A DNA stretch of 64,000 bases, taken from positions 2,976,001 to 3,040,000 of the forward strand of contig NZ_LT629772.1 of the NCBI RefSeq assembly GCF_900105385.1, in the 5' to 3' direction. Origin of the DNA: Microlunatus soli (lineage in GTDB: Bacteria > Actinomycetota > Actinomycetes > Propionibacteriales > Propionibacteriaceae). The notes under the pieces are model-generated. The model was not told the DNA's origin and did no database searches. It saw only the letters and a program-made list of their open reading frames with translations. The position numbers and the translations under genes were made by a program. Shown here in pieces: positions 7,035-15,740 of this stretch; within the stretch, counting starts at the first letter, position 1; every line of letters starts with the position of its first letter.

Positions 7035-8690
7035 ATGACCCACCAGCAGCATCGGTCCGCCGGCATGCCCGGAGCCGCCCCCACGCCGGCCGCCGAACCC
7101 TCATCGGGCGATCCGGAGGGTGCGGCGCACCGCACCGGGTTCACCGGGGCCGTCCGTACCGTGCTCGGACTGGCCGGCACCGGCCGGTCCGAGGGTGGAC
7201 TCCCGCACGCCAGCGGCAGCGACCCGGATCGGGCGTTCCTGTTCGACGTCGCCACCGGGCTGCTGCTGGCCGCGTCCTGCGGACTCCTCGACAGCACCTA
7301 TGGTGGCGCCACGTTGCTGGCCTCGCTCGGGCTGACGCTGCCCTGGGCGGTCCGGCGGCGGTGGCCGCTGGTCGCGTTGATCGTGGCGACGTTGGCCGCG
7401 CTGTTCCAATTGGTGGTCTCCGACCAGCCGCTGTTCGCGATCGTCGCCGTGCCGGCCCTGATCTACACGTTCGCCCGCTGGACCAATCGCACCTTCGCCC
7501 GGACCGGGCTGGCGGTCGGGCTGGCCGGCGCCTTCCTCGGCCCGATCCGCTGGGCGCTACCGACCTCCCCGGCATCGATCGGTGTCTTCGTGGTCACCGC
7601 GCTGGCATGTTCGGGGCTGGTCGCACTGGCCTACGTGATCGGCAGCCGCCGCCGGGAACGCGCCGAACGCGTGCACCAGGCCGTGCAGACCCGGATCGAA
7701 CGCGAACGGCTGATGGCCGCCGAGCAGGAGCAGCGCTCACGGGTTGCAACCATCAACGAGCGGAACCGGATCGCCCGCGAGTTGCACGACATCGTCGCGC
7801 ACTCGCTGTCGGTGATCGTGGTGCAGGCCGAGGGTGGACGAGCGCTGGCGACCAAGCGGCCGGAGAAGGCGCCGGAGGTGTTGAGCACGATCGCCGACAC
7901 CAGCCGGGAGGCGTTGGCCGAGATGCGGCAGATGGTCGGTCTGCTGCGCAGCGGCGGTGCGCCGGGTGAGACCGGCCGGGCCGGCAGCCCGGAGAGCTAT
8001 CTGCCCACCCCCGGACTGGACGATCTGCCCGACCTGGTCGCACGCACCGGCGACCGCTTCGACCTGACCGAGTACGGCGCCCGACCGGCGGTCAGCCAGG
8101 CGCTCGGCCTCAGTGTCTACCGGGTGGTGCAGGAGTCGCTGACCAACGTGTTGAAGCACGCCGGGCCGTCCGCGCATGCCGCCGTCGGTGTCACCTATGC
8201 GCCGGAGGGGATCGGCATCCGGGTGGTCGACAACGGCAAGGGACCCGATGCCACCAGCGACGGCAAGGGCCATGGCGTCCGCGGGATGGGCGAACGGGTC
8301 GCCCTGCACGGCGGCACCGTGTCGGCCCTGCCCCGTGCCGGTGGTGGCTTCGAGGTGCTGGCCTGGTTGCCCTACCCGAATCATCCGGCCCAACAGCCGG
8401 GCTATCCCCGGCGCCCTGCCGATCCTCCCGGGCGTCCCGATGCTCCCGGACGCCCCGAACAACCCGGCCACCCCGAACAACCCGGCTACCCCGAACAACC
8501 CGGCTACCCCGAACAACCCGGATACCCCGCGCAACCCGGCTTTCCCGAACGATCCGGTTACCCTGAACGACCGGCCCACCGGCCACGCCCGGACCACCAC
8601 CAGACCGCGACAGGACCCATGATCACCGATCCGCGAAGCTCGCAGCCGGACCCGACCGACCCCTACCGCGGGGAGGGGGCACGGCGATGA
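7035..8690 (+). CDS. NarL/DesK-type sensor histidine kinase with a Pro-rich repeat tail
   Basis: 551 residues. A cytoplasmic Pro/Ala-rich start is followed by about five membrane helices (~residues 70-210) and a short coiled coil. The HisKA_3 phosphoacceptor box is 'ARELHDIVAHSLSVIVVQAEGG' with His251. The HATPase domain follows, with an N-box ('VVQESLTNVLKHAGP') and a glycine loop ('GHGVRGMGERV'). After residue ~450 the chain becomes a 100-residue Pro-rich tail of 'PEQPGY' repeats, which is unusual for this family. ATG 7035 was chosen by family alignment; it lacks a clear ribosome site, and TACGCT at 7019-7024 could be its -10 box. The gene overlaps the response regulator by ATGA and probably controls the ABC exporter that follows. 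Confidence 0.9.
   Translation: MTHQQHRSAGMPGAAPTPAAEPSSGDPEGAAHRTGFTGAVRTVLGLAGTGRSEGGLPHASGSDPDRAFLFDVATGLLLAASCGLLDSTYGGATLLASLGLTLPWAVRRRWPLVALIVATLAALFQLVVSDQPLFAIVAVPALIYTFARWTNRTFARTGLAVGLAGAFLGPIRWALPTSPASIGVFVVTALACSGLVALAYVIGSRRRERAERVHQAVQTRIERERLMAAEQEQRSRVATINERNRIARELHDIVAHSLSVIVVQAEGGRALATKRPEKAPEVLSTIADTSREALAEMRQMVGLLRSGGAPGETGRAGSPESYLPTPGLDDLPDLVARTGDRFDLTEYGARPAVSQALGLSVYRVVQESLTNVLKHAGPSAHAAVGVTYAPEGIGIRVVDNGKGPDATSDGKGHGVRGMGERVALHGGTVSALPRAGGGFEVLAWLPYPNHPAQQPGYPRRPADPPGRPDAPGRPEQPGHPEQPGYPEQPGYPEQPGYPAQPGFPERSGYPERPAHRPRPDHHQTATGPMITDPRSSQPDPTDPYRGEGARR
8453..8578 (+). repeat. 18-bp coding tandem repeat encoding PEQPGY units
   Basis: Seven consecutive 18-nt units related to CCCCGAACAACCCGGCTA. 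The first four are nearly identical and the last three have drifted. They encode PEQPGH, three PEQPGY-like units and degenerate PAQPGF/PERSGY/PERPAH units in the kinase tail. Near-identity at the DNA level points to recent slippage expansion. Confidence 0.85.
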
Positions 8691-9358
8691 CCACCTCCGT
8701 CTTCCTGGCCGATGATCAAGGACTTGTCCGCGGCGGCTTCCGGATGTTGATCGAGGCCGAAGATGATCTTGACGTGATCGGTGAGGCGGCCGACGGTGCC
8801 AGCGCGGTACGGATGCTGCAGCAGCGACCCGCCGATGTCGTGCTGATGGACATCCGGATGCCGATCATGGACGGCGTCGAGGCGACCCGCCGGCTGGTGT
8901 CGGCCGGGTTGGCAACCCGGGTGCTGATCCTCACCACCTTCGATCTCGACGAGTACGTCTTCGCGGCCTTGAAGGCCGGCGCCTCCGGCTTCCTGCTGAA
9001 GGACGCCCGGCCGGAGGACCTGTTGTCCGCGATCCGTAATGTCGCGGGCGGTGATGCAGTGGTCGCCCCGAGTGCCACTCGGCGACTGCTGGCCCACGTG
9101 GTCCGGTCGCTGCCGGGTGAGGGCAGTGCCGATCATGGTGAGAAGGTCGACCTGTTGACCTCCCGTGAGGTCGAGGTGCTGCAGCAGATCGCCGCCGGCG
9201 CCACCAACGCCGAGATCGCGAGCACCCTGTACATGGCGGAGGGGACGGTCAAGACCCACATCGGCCGGCTGCTGTCCAAGCTGGACTGCCGGGACCGGGT
9301 CAGCCTGGTGCTCTTCGCGTTCGAGGCCGGGCTCGCCGACCCGTACGCGCCGCGCTGA
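8687..9358 (+). CDS. NarL/FixJ-family response regulator
   Basis: 223 residues. The receiver domain (1-120) has the acidic pair D9-D10, the phosphoacceptor D55 in 'VVLMDIRMP', and the switch Lys in 'FLLKDARP'. A LuxR-type helix-turn-helix ('LTSREVEVLQQIAAGATNAEIASTLYMAEGTVKTHI') occupies ~150-205. It overlaps the kinase gene by 4 nt, so the pair is translationally coupled. The likely target is the ABC exporter starting 158 nt downstream. Confidence 0.95.
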   Translation: MTTSVFLADDQGLVRGGFRMLIEAEDDLDVIGEAADGASAVRMLQQRPADVVLMDIRMPIMDGVEATRRLVSAGLATRVLILTTFDLDEYVFAALKAGASGFLLKDARPEDLLSAIRNVAGGDAVVAPSATRRLLAHVVRSLPGEGSADHGEKVDLLTSREVEVLQQIAAGATNAEIASTLYMAEGTVKTHIGRLLSKLDCRDRVSLVLFAFEAGLADPYAPR

Positions 9359-9458
9359 TCGGCAGCTGAGCCCGTACTCCCAGCCGGGTCGGACCCTGGG
9401 GGTAGTACGGGCGGAGTCGGAAGGCACCGCGCTCCGATGTGATCACCGTGCCCCCAAT

Positions 9459-9505
9459 CGTACGTTCGTGTTGGCTCGTCGATCCGACGCGAACCCCAAC
9501 GTACG
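9459..9505. promoter_or_regulatory. Inverted CGTACGTT/AACGTACG pair upstream of the ABC exporter
   Basis: CGTACGTT (9459-9466) and its reverse complement AACGTACG (9498-9505) lie 31 nt apart just before the ribosome site of the ABC ATPase gene. Each also contains the self-palindrome CGTACG. They are candidates for response-regulator binding sites, but the second one overlaps the start of the ribosome site region. Confidence 0.3.
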
Positions 9506-9516
9506 AAGGGAATCCG

Positions 9517-10272
9517 ATGTCCGCACCCGCGATGACACCGACCACGACCCGGGTGGCAGCCCGCGGTCAGGACGTGACCAAGATCTACGGCAGTGGTGAT
9601 ACCGCCGTGACCGCCCTGGACGGGGTCACCGTCGACTTCGGAACGGGGACGTTCACCGCGATCATGGGACCGTCCGGATCGGGCAAATCGACCCTGATGC
9701 ACTGTCTGGCCGGGTTGGACACGCCGACCGGTGGTCGGATCACGATCGGCGACATCGAGATGACCGGGCTCCGGGATCGGGACCTCACCACGGTCCGCCG
9801 GGACCGGATCGGCTTCGTCTTCCAGTCCTTCAATCTGCTGCCGACCCTGACCGCACGGCAGAACGTCCTGCTCCCCCTCGACCTCGCCGGCCGGCGCGCC
9901 GACGCCGAGCGGTTCGGCACCCTGGTCGACTCCCTCGGCCTGTCCGACCGTCTTGATCATCGTCCGAGCGAGTTGTCCGGCGGACAGCAGCAGCGGGTGG
10001 CCATCGCCCGGGCGTTGATCACCGGCCCGGAGGTCGTCTTCGCCGACGAACCGACCGGTGCGCTGGACTCTCGGACGGCCGCCACCCTGCTCGGATATCT
10101 GCAGCATTCCTGTCGAGAGCTCGGTCAGACCATCGTGATGGTCACACACGACCCGATCGCCGCGTCGTACGCCGACCGGGCGCTGCTGCTCAGCGACGGC
10201 CGGATCACCGACGCCATCGCCGACCCGGACACCGATGCCGTGTTGGCCGCGATGAAGCGGCTGGAAGCCTGA
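9517..10272 (+). CDS. ABC transporter ATPase, MacB/LolD type
   Basis: 251 residues. It has Walker A 'GPSGSGKST' (~residue 50), a Q-loop '[14 protein letters not shown]', the signature '[15 protein letters not shown]', Walker B '[13 protein letters not shown]' and a switch His in 'VTHDPIAA'. This is the family that energises FtsX-like permeases for export of antimicrobial peptides, macrolides or lipids rather than uptake. The ATG at 9517 is supported by AAGGGA about 6 nt upstream. Its TGA overlaps the permease ATG. Confidence 0.95.
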   Translation: MSAPAMTPTTTRVAARGQDVTKIYGSGDTAVTALDGVTVDFGTGTFTAIMGPSGSGKSTLMHCLAGLDTPTGGRITIGDIEMTGLRDRDLTTVRRDRIGFVFQSFNLLPTLTARQNVLLPLDLAGRRADAERFGTLVDSLGLSDRLDHRPSELSGGQQQRVAIARALITGPEVVFADEPTGALDSRTAATLLGYLQHSCRELGQTIVMVTHDPIAASYADRALLLSDGRITDAIADPDTDAVLAAMKRLEA

Positions 10273-12776
10273 TGCCCGCACTCTCCCCGGCGGCCGGGAC
10301 CGCCCGACCGACCCGGCGGGTCATGATCAGCATTGCAGCGAGCCAGCTGCGCCGGCACCCCGGACGGATCGTGGCGGTGCTGCTGGCGGTGACGATCAGC
10401 GTCGGCTATCTGGTGGCGACGCTGGGATTCATGGCGACCGAGACCCATGCCATCACCAGCCAGGTGACGGCCCGTACGGCCGGTGCCGATGTGGTGATCA
10501 GCTCCGACGGACTCAATCCGGCCGAGCTCACCGAGCGGTTGCCGGCGATCCGCGAGACCGCCGGGGTAACCGCTGCCGAACCTGCTTACGAACTGCGCAG
10601 CAGCCTCGACCGGTCGTCCTCGATCGACCTGCAGAATCTGCCGTCCGACGACCGGTTGCGCTGGGCGCGGCTGAGTTCGGGACAGTGGCCCCGGCAGACC
10701 GATCAGCTCGCGCTCGGCCGGACCGCGGCCGAGACCAATCGGGTCGGCGTCGGCGACCGGGTCTCGGTCGAGGTCGGTGACAAGACCCGCACCATGACCG
10801 TGACCGGCATCACCGACGAGACCAAGTCGCTGTTCTCGGGCCAGGCCCAGACCGGGTTCGTCACCGACGGCTTGATCCACGCAGCGGACCACTCCCCGAC
10901 CGGGCAGCCGCAGGTCGAGCTGCTGGTGATCGGCGACGGCAGCGTCGGTGATCAACAACTCGCCGACCGCCTGGCTCACGTGCTCGGGTCCGGTGTCACG
11001 GTGCAGACCCAGGCCGCCTACGGCGCGGAACGGGTCACGTCGTTGACCGCCGGTGCCGACGTGTTCCAGAGCCTGTTGTTGATCTTCGGTGCGATCGCCC
11101 TGCTGGTCGGTGCGATCTTGATCGTGAACACGTTCCTGATCCTGTTGGCACAGCGGCGCCGTCAGGTCGGCCTGTTGCGGGCGGTCGGCGCCAGCGGCGC
11201 CCAGGTGCGCCGCAGCATGCTGGTCGAGGCGTTGCTCACCGGTGCGATCGGGTCGGCGCTCGGGGTCGGCCTCGGGGTTGCCGCGACGGCTGCGGCGACG
11301 GCCTTCACCGGGAGTCTGCCGGGGGGTCTGGTGATCCCACCGACCGTGGCGATCGCAGCCGGTGTCGGGTTGCTGGTCACCCTGCTGGCGGCGATCGGTC
11401 CGTCGGGTCGGGCCACCCGGGTGAGTCCGCTGGAGGCGTTGCGTCCGGTCGACGACGCCGCCACCGCGCTCCGCGGCTCGGCCCGCAGCGCCGTCGCGGC
11501 TGCTGTCCTCGCTGTTCTCGGCGGTGGGCTGATCATCCTCGGCCTGCGGACGACGCTGCAGCCGTTGCTGCTGTGCATCGCCGGCTCGATGCTGATCGCG
11601 ATCGCCGTCCTGCTCGGCGCCAAGATCTACTTCCCGCTGGTGCTCCGGTTGATCGGCTTGCTGACTCGCGGCCTCGGTCCGGTCGGCCGGCTGGCGACCG
11701 CGAACACCGCCCGTAATCCCGGCCGGGCCGCAGCGACCGGCGCGGCTCTGATGTTGGCCACCGGCCTGATCGTCACCCTGCAGGTCGGCGCGTCGAGCGT
11801 GAAGGCGTCCACCAACCTCACCCTCGATCAGCATTACCCGGTCGACGTGACCGTGACCGGCCCGGATCCGTTGCCGGCGGAGGTCGTCGGTCAGGTCGGC
11901 CGGACCGACGGCATCGCTGCCACCGCGACCCTCCGCTCCGCCGATGTGACCCTGCGTCACGGCCAGGACCGGATCGAGCTGCCGCTGCAGGCCGGCGCCG
12001 ATGTCGGCCGGGTGATCAACCCGGGTGCGGGCGGCGTCCCTGCCGACCGGGTCCTGATCGACGAGTATCTGGCCCGATCGTCCGGGATCAAGGACGGCGA
12101 TCGGGTGACCGTCGAGCACGGCGGCACGACCCGGACGCTGATCGCCCGGCCCAGCCGGATCGCCGCCGACAACATCGCCCTGGTCACGCCCGCCGTGCTG
12201 TCGGAGATCGCGCCGTCCGCTCCGGTCACGACGGTCTGGGCCAAGGCAGGTCCGGGCGCCGACGTCGCCAAGATCAACAGTGCGCTGACGGCACTGACCG
12301 ATGATCATCGCAGCCTGCAGCTCAGCGGGTCACTGACGATGAAGGCGGCCTACGCCACCCTGCTCGACACGCTGCTCACCGTCGCCACCGTGCTGCTCGC
12401 GGTCGCCGTGGTGATCGCGTTGATCGGTGTCGGCAACACCCTCGGCCTGTCGGTGATCGAACGGAGTCGGGAGTCCGCGCTGTTGCGTGCGCTCGGTCTG
12501 CACCGTCGACAACTGCGGTTGATGCTCGCCGTCGAAGCGGTGCTGCTGGCCGTCGGTGGGGCGCTGATCGGCATCGCCGCCGGTGCCTTCTTCGGCTGGG
12601 TCGGCACCGCCGCGCTGGGGTCGGAACTGGACTACAGCACCACGGTGTTCTCGATGTCGGCGACCCAGACCGGAGCCGTTGCGGCGGTCGCGATCATGGC
12701 CGGCGTGCTGGCGTCGGTGTTACCGGCCCGCCGCGCCGCGCGAGCCACACCGGTCTCCGCCCTGGTGGAGACCTGA
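10272..12776 (+). CDS. ABC transporter permease with two FtsX domains
   Basis: 834 residues. One N-terminal helix (~25-45) is followed by a large extracellular MacB_PCD-like domain. An FtsX three-helix bundle lies at ~260-380 ('LLLIFGAIALLVGAILIVNTFLILLAQRRRQVGLLRAVGA'). A second helix cluster is followed by a further extracytoplasmic domain and a C-terminal FtsX bundle (~690-834, 'RSRESALLRALGLHRRQL'). It pairs with the upstream ATPase (1-nt overlap) to form a two-gene exporter, probably induced by the adjacent two-component system. The substrate is likely a lipophilic compound or cell-envelope antibiotic; this is inferred from family and context only. Confidence 0.93.
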   Translation: MPALSPAAGTARPTRRVMISIAASQLRRHPGRIVAVLLAVTISVGYLVATLGFMATETHAITSQVTARTAGADVVISSDGLNPAELTERLPAIRETAGVTAAEPAYELRSSLDRSSSIDLQNLPSDDRLRWARLSSGQWPRQTDQLALGRTAAETNRVGVGDRVSVEVGDKTRTMTVTGITDETKSLFSGQAQTGFVTDGLIHAADHSPTGQPQVELLVIGDGSVGDQQLADRLAHVLGSGVTVQTQAAYGAERVTSLTAGADVFQSLLLIFGAIALLVGAILIVNTFLILLAQRRRQVGLLRAVGASGAQVRRSMLVEALLTGAIGSALGVGLGVAATAAATAFTGSLPGGLVIPPTVAIAAGVGLLVTLLAAIGPSGRATRVSPLEALRPVDDAATALRGSARSAVAAAVLAVLGGGLIILGLRTTLQPLLLCIAGSMLIAIAVLLGAKIYFPLVLRLIGLLTRGLGPVGRLATANTARNPGRAAATGAALMLATGLIVTLQVGASSVKASTNLTLDQHYPVDVTVTGPDPLPAEVVGQVGRTDGIAATATLRSADVTLRHGQDRIELPLQAGADVGRVINPGAGGVPADRVLIDEYLARSSGIKDGDRVTVEHGGTTRTLIARPSRIAADNIALVTPAVLSEIAPSAPVTTVWAKAGPGADVAKINSALTALTDDHRSLQLSGSLTMKAAYATLLDTLLTVATVLLAVAVVIALIGVGNTLGLSVIERSRESALLRALGLHRRQLRLMLAVEAVLLAVGGALIGIAAGAFFGWVGTAALGSELDYSTTVFSMSATQTGAVAAVAIMAGVLASVLPARRAARATPVSALVET

Positions 12777-12798
12777 CAGGATCGTAGAGACGAGCAGC

Positions 12799-12833
12799 GC
12801 AGGCGACCCGGCGAGATGGTCCGGGTCGCCTGC
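12799..12833. terminator. Strong GC hairpin between convergent genes
   Basis: A perfect 13-bp stem, GCAGGCGACCCGG at 12799-12811 and its complement at 12821-12833, encloses a 9-nt loop. It lies 22 bp after the permease stop and before the stop of the convergent NmrA-like gene. No T-tract follows, as is common in high-GC actinobacteria. It could serve both strands. Confidence 0.7.
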
Positions 12834-12856
12834 CTGCCGCTGTTGACGGGATCGAG

Positions 12857-13609
12857 TCACTTCCGGCCGTCGGTGGCGAGCCATTGGGCGAAGGTCACGG
12901 TGCCGAGTCGTGCGTCCGGACCGGCGGTGATCGAATCGTCGGTCAGTTCGGTGCCGAAGTAGCGGGCGTGCTCGTCGGCCTGCACGGTCCGTGGATCGTG
13001 ATCGGCCTCCAACACTCCGCGCATCAGGTCGGGGAAGGCGATCCGCTCCGGGCCGGCGATCTCGAAGAATCCGTTGACCGGTTGGGAGATCGCCGCTCTG
13101 GTCACCTCGGCGGCGACGTCGGACGCGGCGATCGGCTGCAGTCGGGCTGCCGGTACGCGGACGGTGCTGCCGTCGGTCGCAGAGTCCGCGATCGCCCGCA
13201 TGAACTCCATGAACTGGGTCGCGCGGACGATCGTGTACGGCACGCCGCCGTCCTTGATCACCTGCTCCTGGGCGATCTTGGCTCGCATGTAGCCGCTGTC
13301 CGGCACCCGGTCGGCGCCGACGATGGTCAGCGCGACGTGGTGTCCGACCCCGGCATTGGCCTCGGCCTTGAGCAGATTGCCACCCGCGGTCCGGAAGAAG
13401 TCCAGCACCGCGGCATCCTCGAAGGACGGCGAGTTGGCCAGGTCGACCACGACCTGCGCCCCGGCCAATACCTCGTCGAGCCCTTCACCGGTGTAGCTGT
13501 TGACTCCGCTCGACGGCGACGCCGCGACGGCCTGATGTCCTTGCTGCGTGAGGTTCTGCACCACCTTGCTGCCGATCAGTCCGGCGCCGCCGATCACGAT
13601 GATCTTCAT
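12857..13609 (-). CDS. NmrA/SDR-a type NAD(P)-binding protein
   Basis: 250 residues. It begins with the atypical-SDR nucleotide loop 'MKIIVIGGAGLIGSKVVQNL'. The segments 'VVVDLANSPSFED', 'HVALTIVGADRVPDSGYMRAK' and 'VPYTIVRATQFMEF' are characteristic of NmrA-like proteins, which lack the classical YxxxK pair and often act as redox or NADP sensors or quinone reductases. The ATG at 13609 is supported by GGAAGGA about 6 nt upstream. The next gene upstream on the same strand is a type II NADH dehydrogenase, which suggests a shared theme of nicotinamide redox balance. Confidence 0.87.
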   Translation of the reverse strand: MKIIVIGGAGLIGSKVVQNLTQQGHQAVAASPSSGVNSYTGEGLDEVLAGAQVVVDLANSPSFEDAAVLDFFRTAGGNLLKAEANAGVGHHVALTIVGADRVPDSGYMRAKIAQEQVIKDGGVPYTIVRATQFMEFMRAIADSATDGSTVRVPAARLQPIAASDVAAEVTRAAISQPVNGFFEIAGPERIAFPDLMRGVLEADHDPRTVQADEHARYFGTELTDDSITAGPDARLGTVTFAQWLATDGRK

Positions 13610-13712
13610 GGTTTCCTTCCGTTGTGGTGCCCTGGTCCGGGCATCCGAGCTTTGTGATGAAAGACCCGTTCGTGCTGAGAAGACGGTCCCGTCAGGAAGA
13701 CAGGACGGCCCA

Positions 13713-15098
13713 CTACTTCGTGACAACCGACGGGCGATGATGAGCGGCGTCCGCCGGGTGATGATCAGTGACAGCCGCCGGTGCACCGATCTCACCGCCG
13801 GTGACGAAGGCGTCCCGGGGATGCTCCACCGAGGCCAACGACACCGTGTCCCGGCCGAAGATCAGCGCGGCCAACCAGACCGCCGACACCCGTACGGTCC
13901 GTTCGACGCTGGGCACGGCGAGGACGTGATAGCCGCGGTGCATCAGCCAGGCCGGCAGACCCTTGATCACGATCGGTCCGCGCTGGTAGATCCCGCGGCC
14001 GACTCCCAGGGTGGCAACCGATCCCAGGCTGTGGTGCAGATAGCTCCGGGTCGGTCGGCCACGCAGATCGGCCAGCAGGTTGTGAGCCAGCAGCTTGCCC
14101 TGGCGGAATGCGTGCTGAGCGTTCGGCACGGTGGTGGGGCCGGGTTGGTCCGCGGCCAGGTCCGGCACCGCCGCGTCGTCGCCGGCCGCCCAGGCGTCGG
14201 GGACCGGTTCGCCGTCGGCCAGGATGCGCAGATCGGCGGCGGCGATCAGCCGGCCGCGTTCGTCGGTCGGCAGGTCGGTGTGCCGGTGGACGACCGGATT
14301 GGCAGCGTTCCCGGCGGTCCAGACGATCAGTCCGGAGTCGAACGCCGCGCCGTCGGACAGCTCGACGTGGCCGTCGACGGCGGACCTGACCTGGGTGTTC
14401 AGATGGATCACCGCACCCCGCCGCTGCAGCGACCGCAGCACCCATCGCCCGGAGTCGATCGACACCTCGGGCAGGATCCGGCCGGATGCCTCCACCAGAT
14501 GGAACTGCAGCTCATCCGCGGTGATCCGTGGGTAGCGCTTCACGATCGCCGCGGTCAGCGAGAGCAGTTCACCGAACCCTTCGACGCCGGCGAACCCGCC
14601 GCCCACAAAGGTGATGGTGAGCAGCTTGTCCCGCTCCGGGCCGGCCGGCAGTTCCTCGGCCCGATCCAACGCGGTGAGCAGCCGGTCCCGGATGGCGACC
14701 GCTTCTTCGACGTGCTTCATCCCGATCGCCTGGTCGGCGATCCCGGGCACCGGGAACCGACGGGTGACCGCCCCGGCGGTCACGGCGATGATGTCGTAAC
14801 TGAGCCGATAGTCCTCGCCGGCGATCGGCCGGACCGTCACCTGTCGGTGCGCGTGGTCGACCGCGGTCACCGTGCCGGAGACGATCGTCGTCCGGCGCAG
14901 GTGCCGACGCAGCGGCACGGCGGCGTGTCGGGCTTCGATCGATCCGGCCGCGACCTCGGGCAGGAACGGTTGATAGGTCATGTACGGACGCGGGTCGACG
15001 ACGGTCACCTCGGCTTCTCCCGGGTGCAGCCGCTTCTCCAACTCGCGGGCCGCGTTGAAGCCGGCCGAGCCGGCACCGACGATCAGGATGCGTTTCAT
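13713..15098 (-). CDS. Type II NADH:quinone oxidoreductase (NDH-2-like)
   Basis: 461 residues. It has two Rossmann motifs: 'MKRILIVGAGSAGFNAAREL' for FAD (residues 4-23) and 'ITFVGGGFAGVEGFGEL' for NADH (~165). A third conserved block, 'AWAAGDDAAVPD', precedes 'NAQHAFRQGKLLAHNL', and a C-terminal hydrophobic/amphipathic stretch probably docks the enzyme on the membrane. It would feed electrons from NADH to menaquinone without pumping protons. The ATG at 15098 has AAGAGG 7 nt upstream. Upstream lies a 640-bp non-coding region rich in palindromes. Confidence 0.92.
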   Translation of the reverse strand: MKRILIVGAGSAGFNAARELEKRLHPGEAEVTVVDPRPYMTYQPFLPEVAAGSIEARHAAVPLRRHLRRTTIVSGTVTAVDHAHRQVTVRPIAGEDYRLSYDIIAVTAGAVTRRFPVPGIADQAIGMKHVEEAVAIRDRLLTALDRAEELPAGPERDKLLTITFVGGGFAGVEGFGELLSLTAAIVKRYPRITADELQFHLVEASGRILPEVSIDSGRWVLRSLQRRGAVIHLNTQVRSAVDGHVELSDGAAFDSGLIVWTAGNAANPVVHRHTDLPTDERGRLIAAADLRILADGEPVPDAWAAGDDAAVPDLAADQPGPTTVPNAQHAFRQGKLLAHNLLADLRGRPTRSYLHHSLGSVATLGVGRGIYQRGPIVIKGLPAWLMHRGYHVLAVPSVERTVRVSAVWLAALIFGRDTVSLASVEHPRDAFVTGGEIGAPAAVTDHHPADAAHHRPSVVTK

Positions 15099-15407
15099 CT
15101 GAACCTCTTGTCCTGGGGATGTTCCCTCATCAGCAGGACAAGGCAGCGGGTCGTTCTGTGACACCAGCCGCGCGAACACTTCCACGGTCCGGATCGAAAA
15201 GTGCCGGATCGATCACCGGGCACGCGAGCAGCGGCCCGCAGCCGCGGGGCACCGATCTCTTCGGGCTACTGCGGCCCGCGATGCCCGCCCGCTCGCTGCG
15301 TTGCGCTCGTTTGACGGGCCCCGGACCGCCTGCACTCGTGTGCCCCGTGATGCGGACACGCATCGCGGCTCCTCGGAACGCCCGTAGAGATCAGCGCTCC
15401 CTCGTGC

Positions 15408-15560
15408 CCTGCGCCAGGAATCCGGCACATCATTCGACCACCTGACGCGGCAATCTGCTGCGTTGGCGTCAGCTGGCATACACCCGGTAACCGCACCCTC
15501 CGCCGCCTTGCAGCTCACCACTTCAGCCTCCCGACTCATGCACCGGATTCCTGGCGCAGG
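15408..15560. repeat. Long imperfect palindrome (about 153 bp)
   Basis: CCTGCGCCAGGAATCCGG (15408-15425) is repeated as a perfect 18-bp inverse at 15543-15560. The inner arms keep pairing with many C/T and A/G differences. Most of these would become G-U pairs if the minus strand were transcribed, so an RNA hairpin on that strand is possible. Confidence 0.7.
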
Positions 15561-15563
15561 AGA

Positions 15564-15730
15564 CTAGTGGGCTGGATGCCGGATTCCTTGACGTTGAGCG
15601 GCGCCCGGACGCGCACATCGCGGCGTCCGGCTCGGTTGCGTTACGTCCGGTAGCCCTTCCCTCGCCGTCCTTGCGCTGCACGCACCTGGACGCCGCCGAA
15701 CGTCAAGTTGTCCGGCTTGCAACCCACTAG
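15564..15730. repeat. Second long imperfect palindrome, directly adjacent (about 167 bp)
   Basis: CTAGTGGG at 15564-15571 mirrors CCCACTAG at 15723-15730. Moving inward, GCCGGA and CTTGACGTT in the left arm match the reverse complement of the right arm in the same order, followed by GCGGCG. It starts 4 nt after the previous palindrome. Its right end abuts the -10-like TAGCAT of the DinB-like gene. Confidence 0.7.
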
Positions 15731-15740
15731 CATGCCGACC

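Larger units (their letters stand above)
15099..15740. other. 640-bp intergenic region packed with palindromic sequence
   Basis: This gap separates two divergent genes and contains no convincing coding frame. It is dominated by two long imperfect palindromes annotated separately (15408-15560 and 15564-15730). A weaker third one lies around 15231-15352, where GGGGCAC near 15249 faces GTGCCCC near 15340. No clear -35/-10 pair for the NADH dehydrogenase was found. Confidence 0.6.

Noticed and set aside
8191-8600. Minus-strand frames encoding GVAGLFGVAGLFG- or GSRVVRGSRVVRG-type repeats
   Set aside because: They are antisense images of the 18-bp repeat in the kinase tail.
15231-15352. Third long palindrome in the 15.1-15.7 kb gap
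   Set aside because: Only the outer GGGGCAC/GTGCCCC and scattered inner GC runs pair. This is not clearly better than chance for this composition, so it is mentioned only in the region note.
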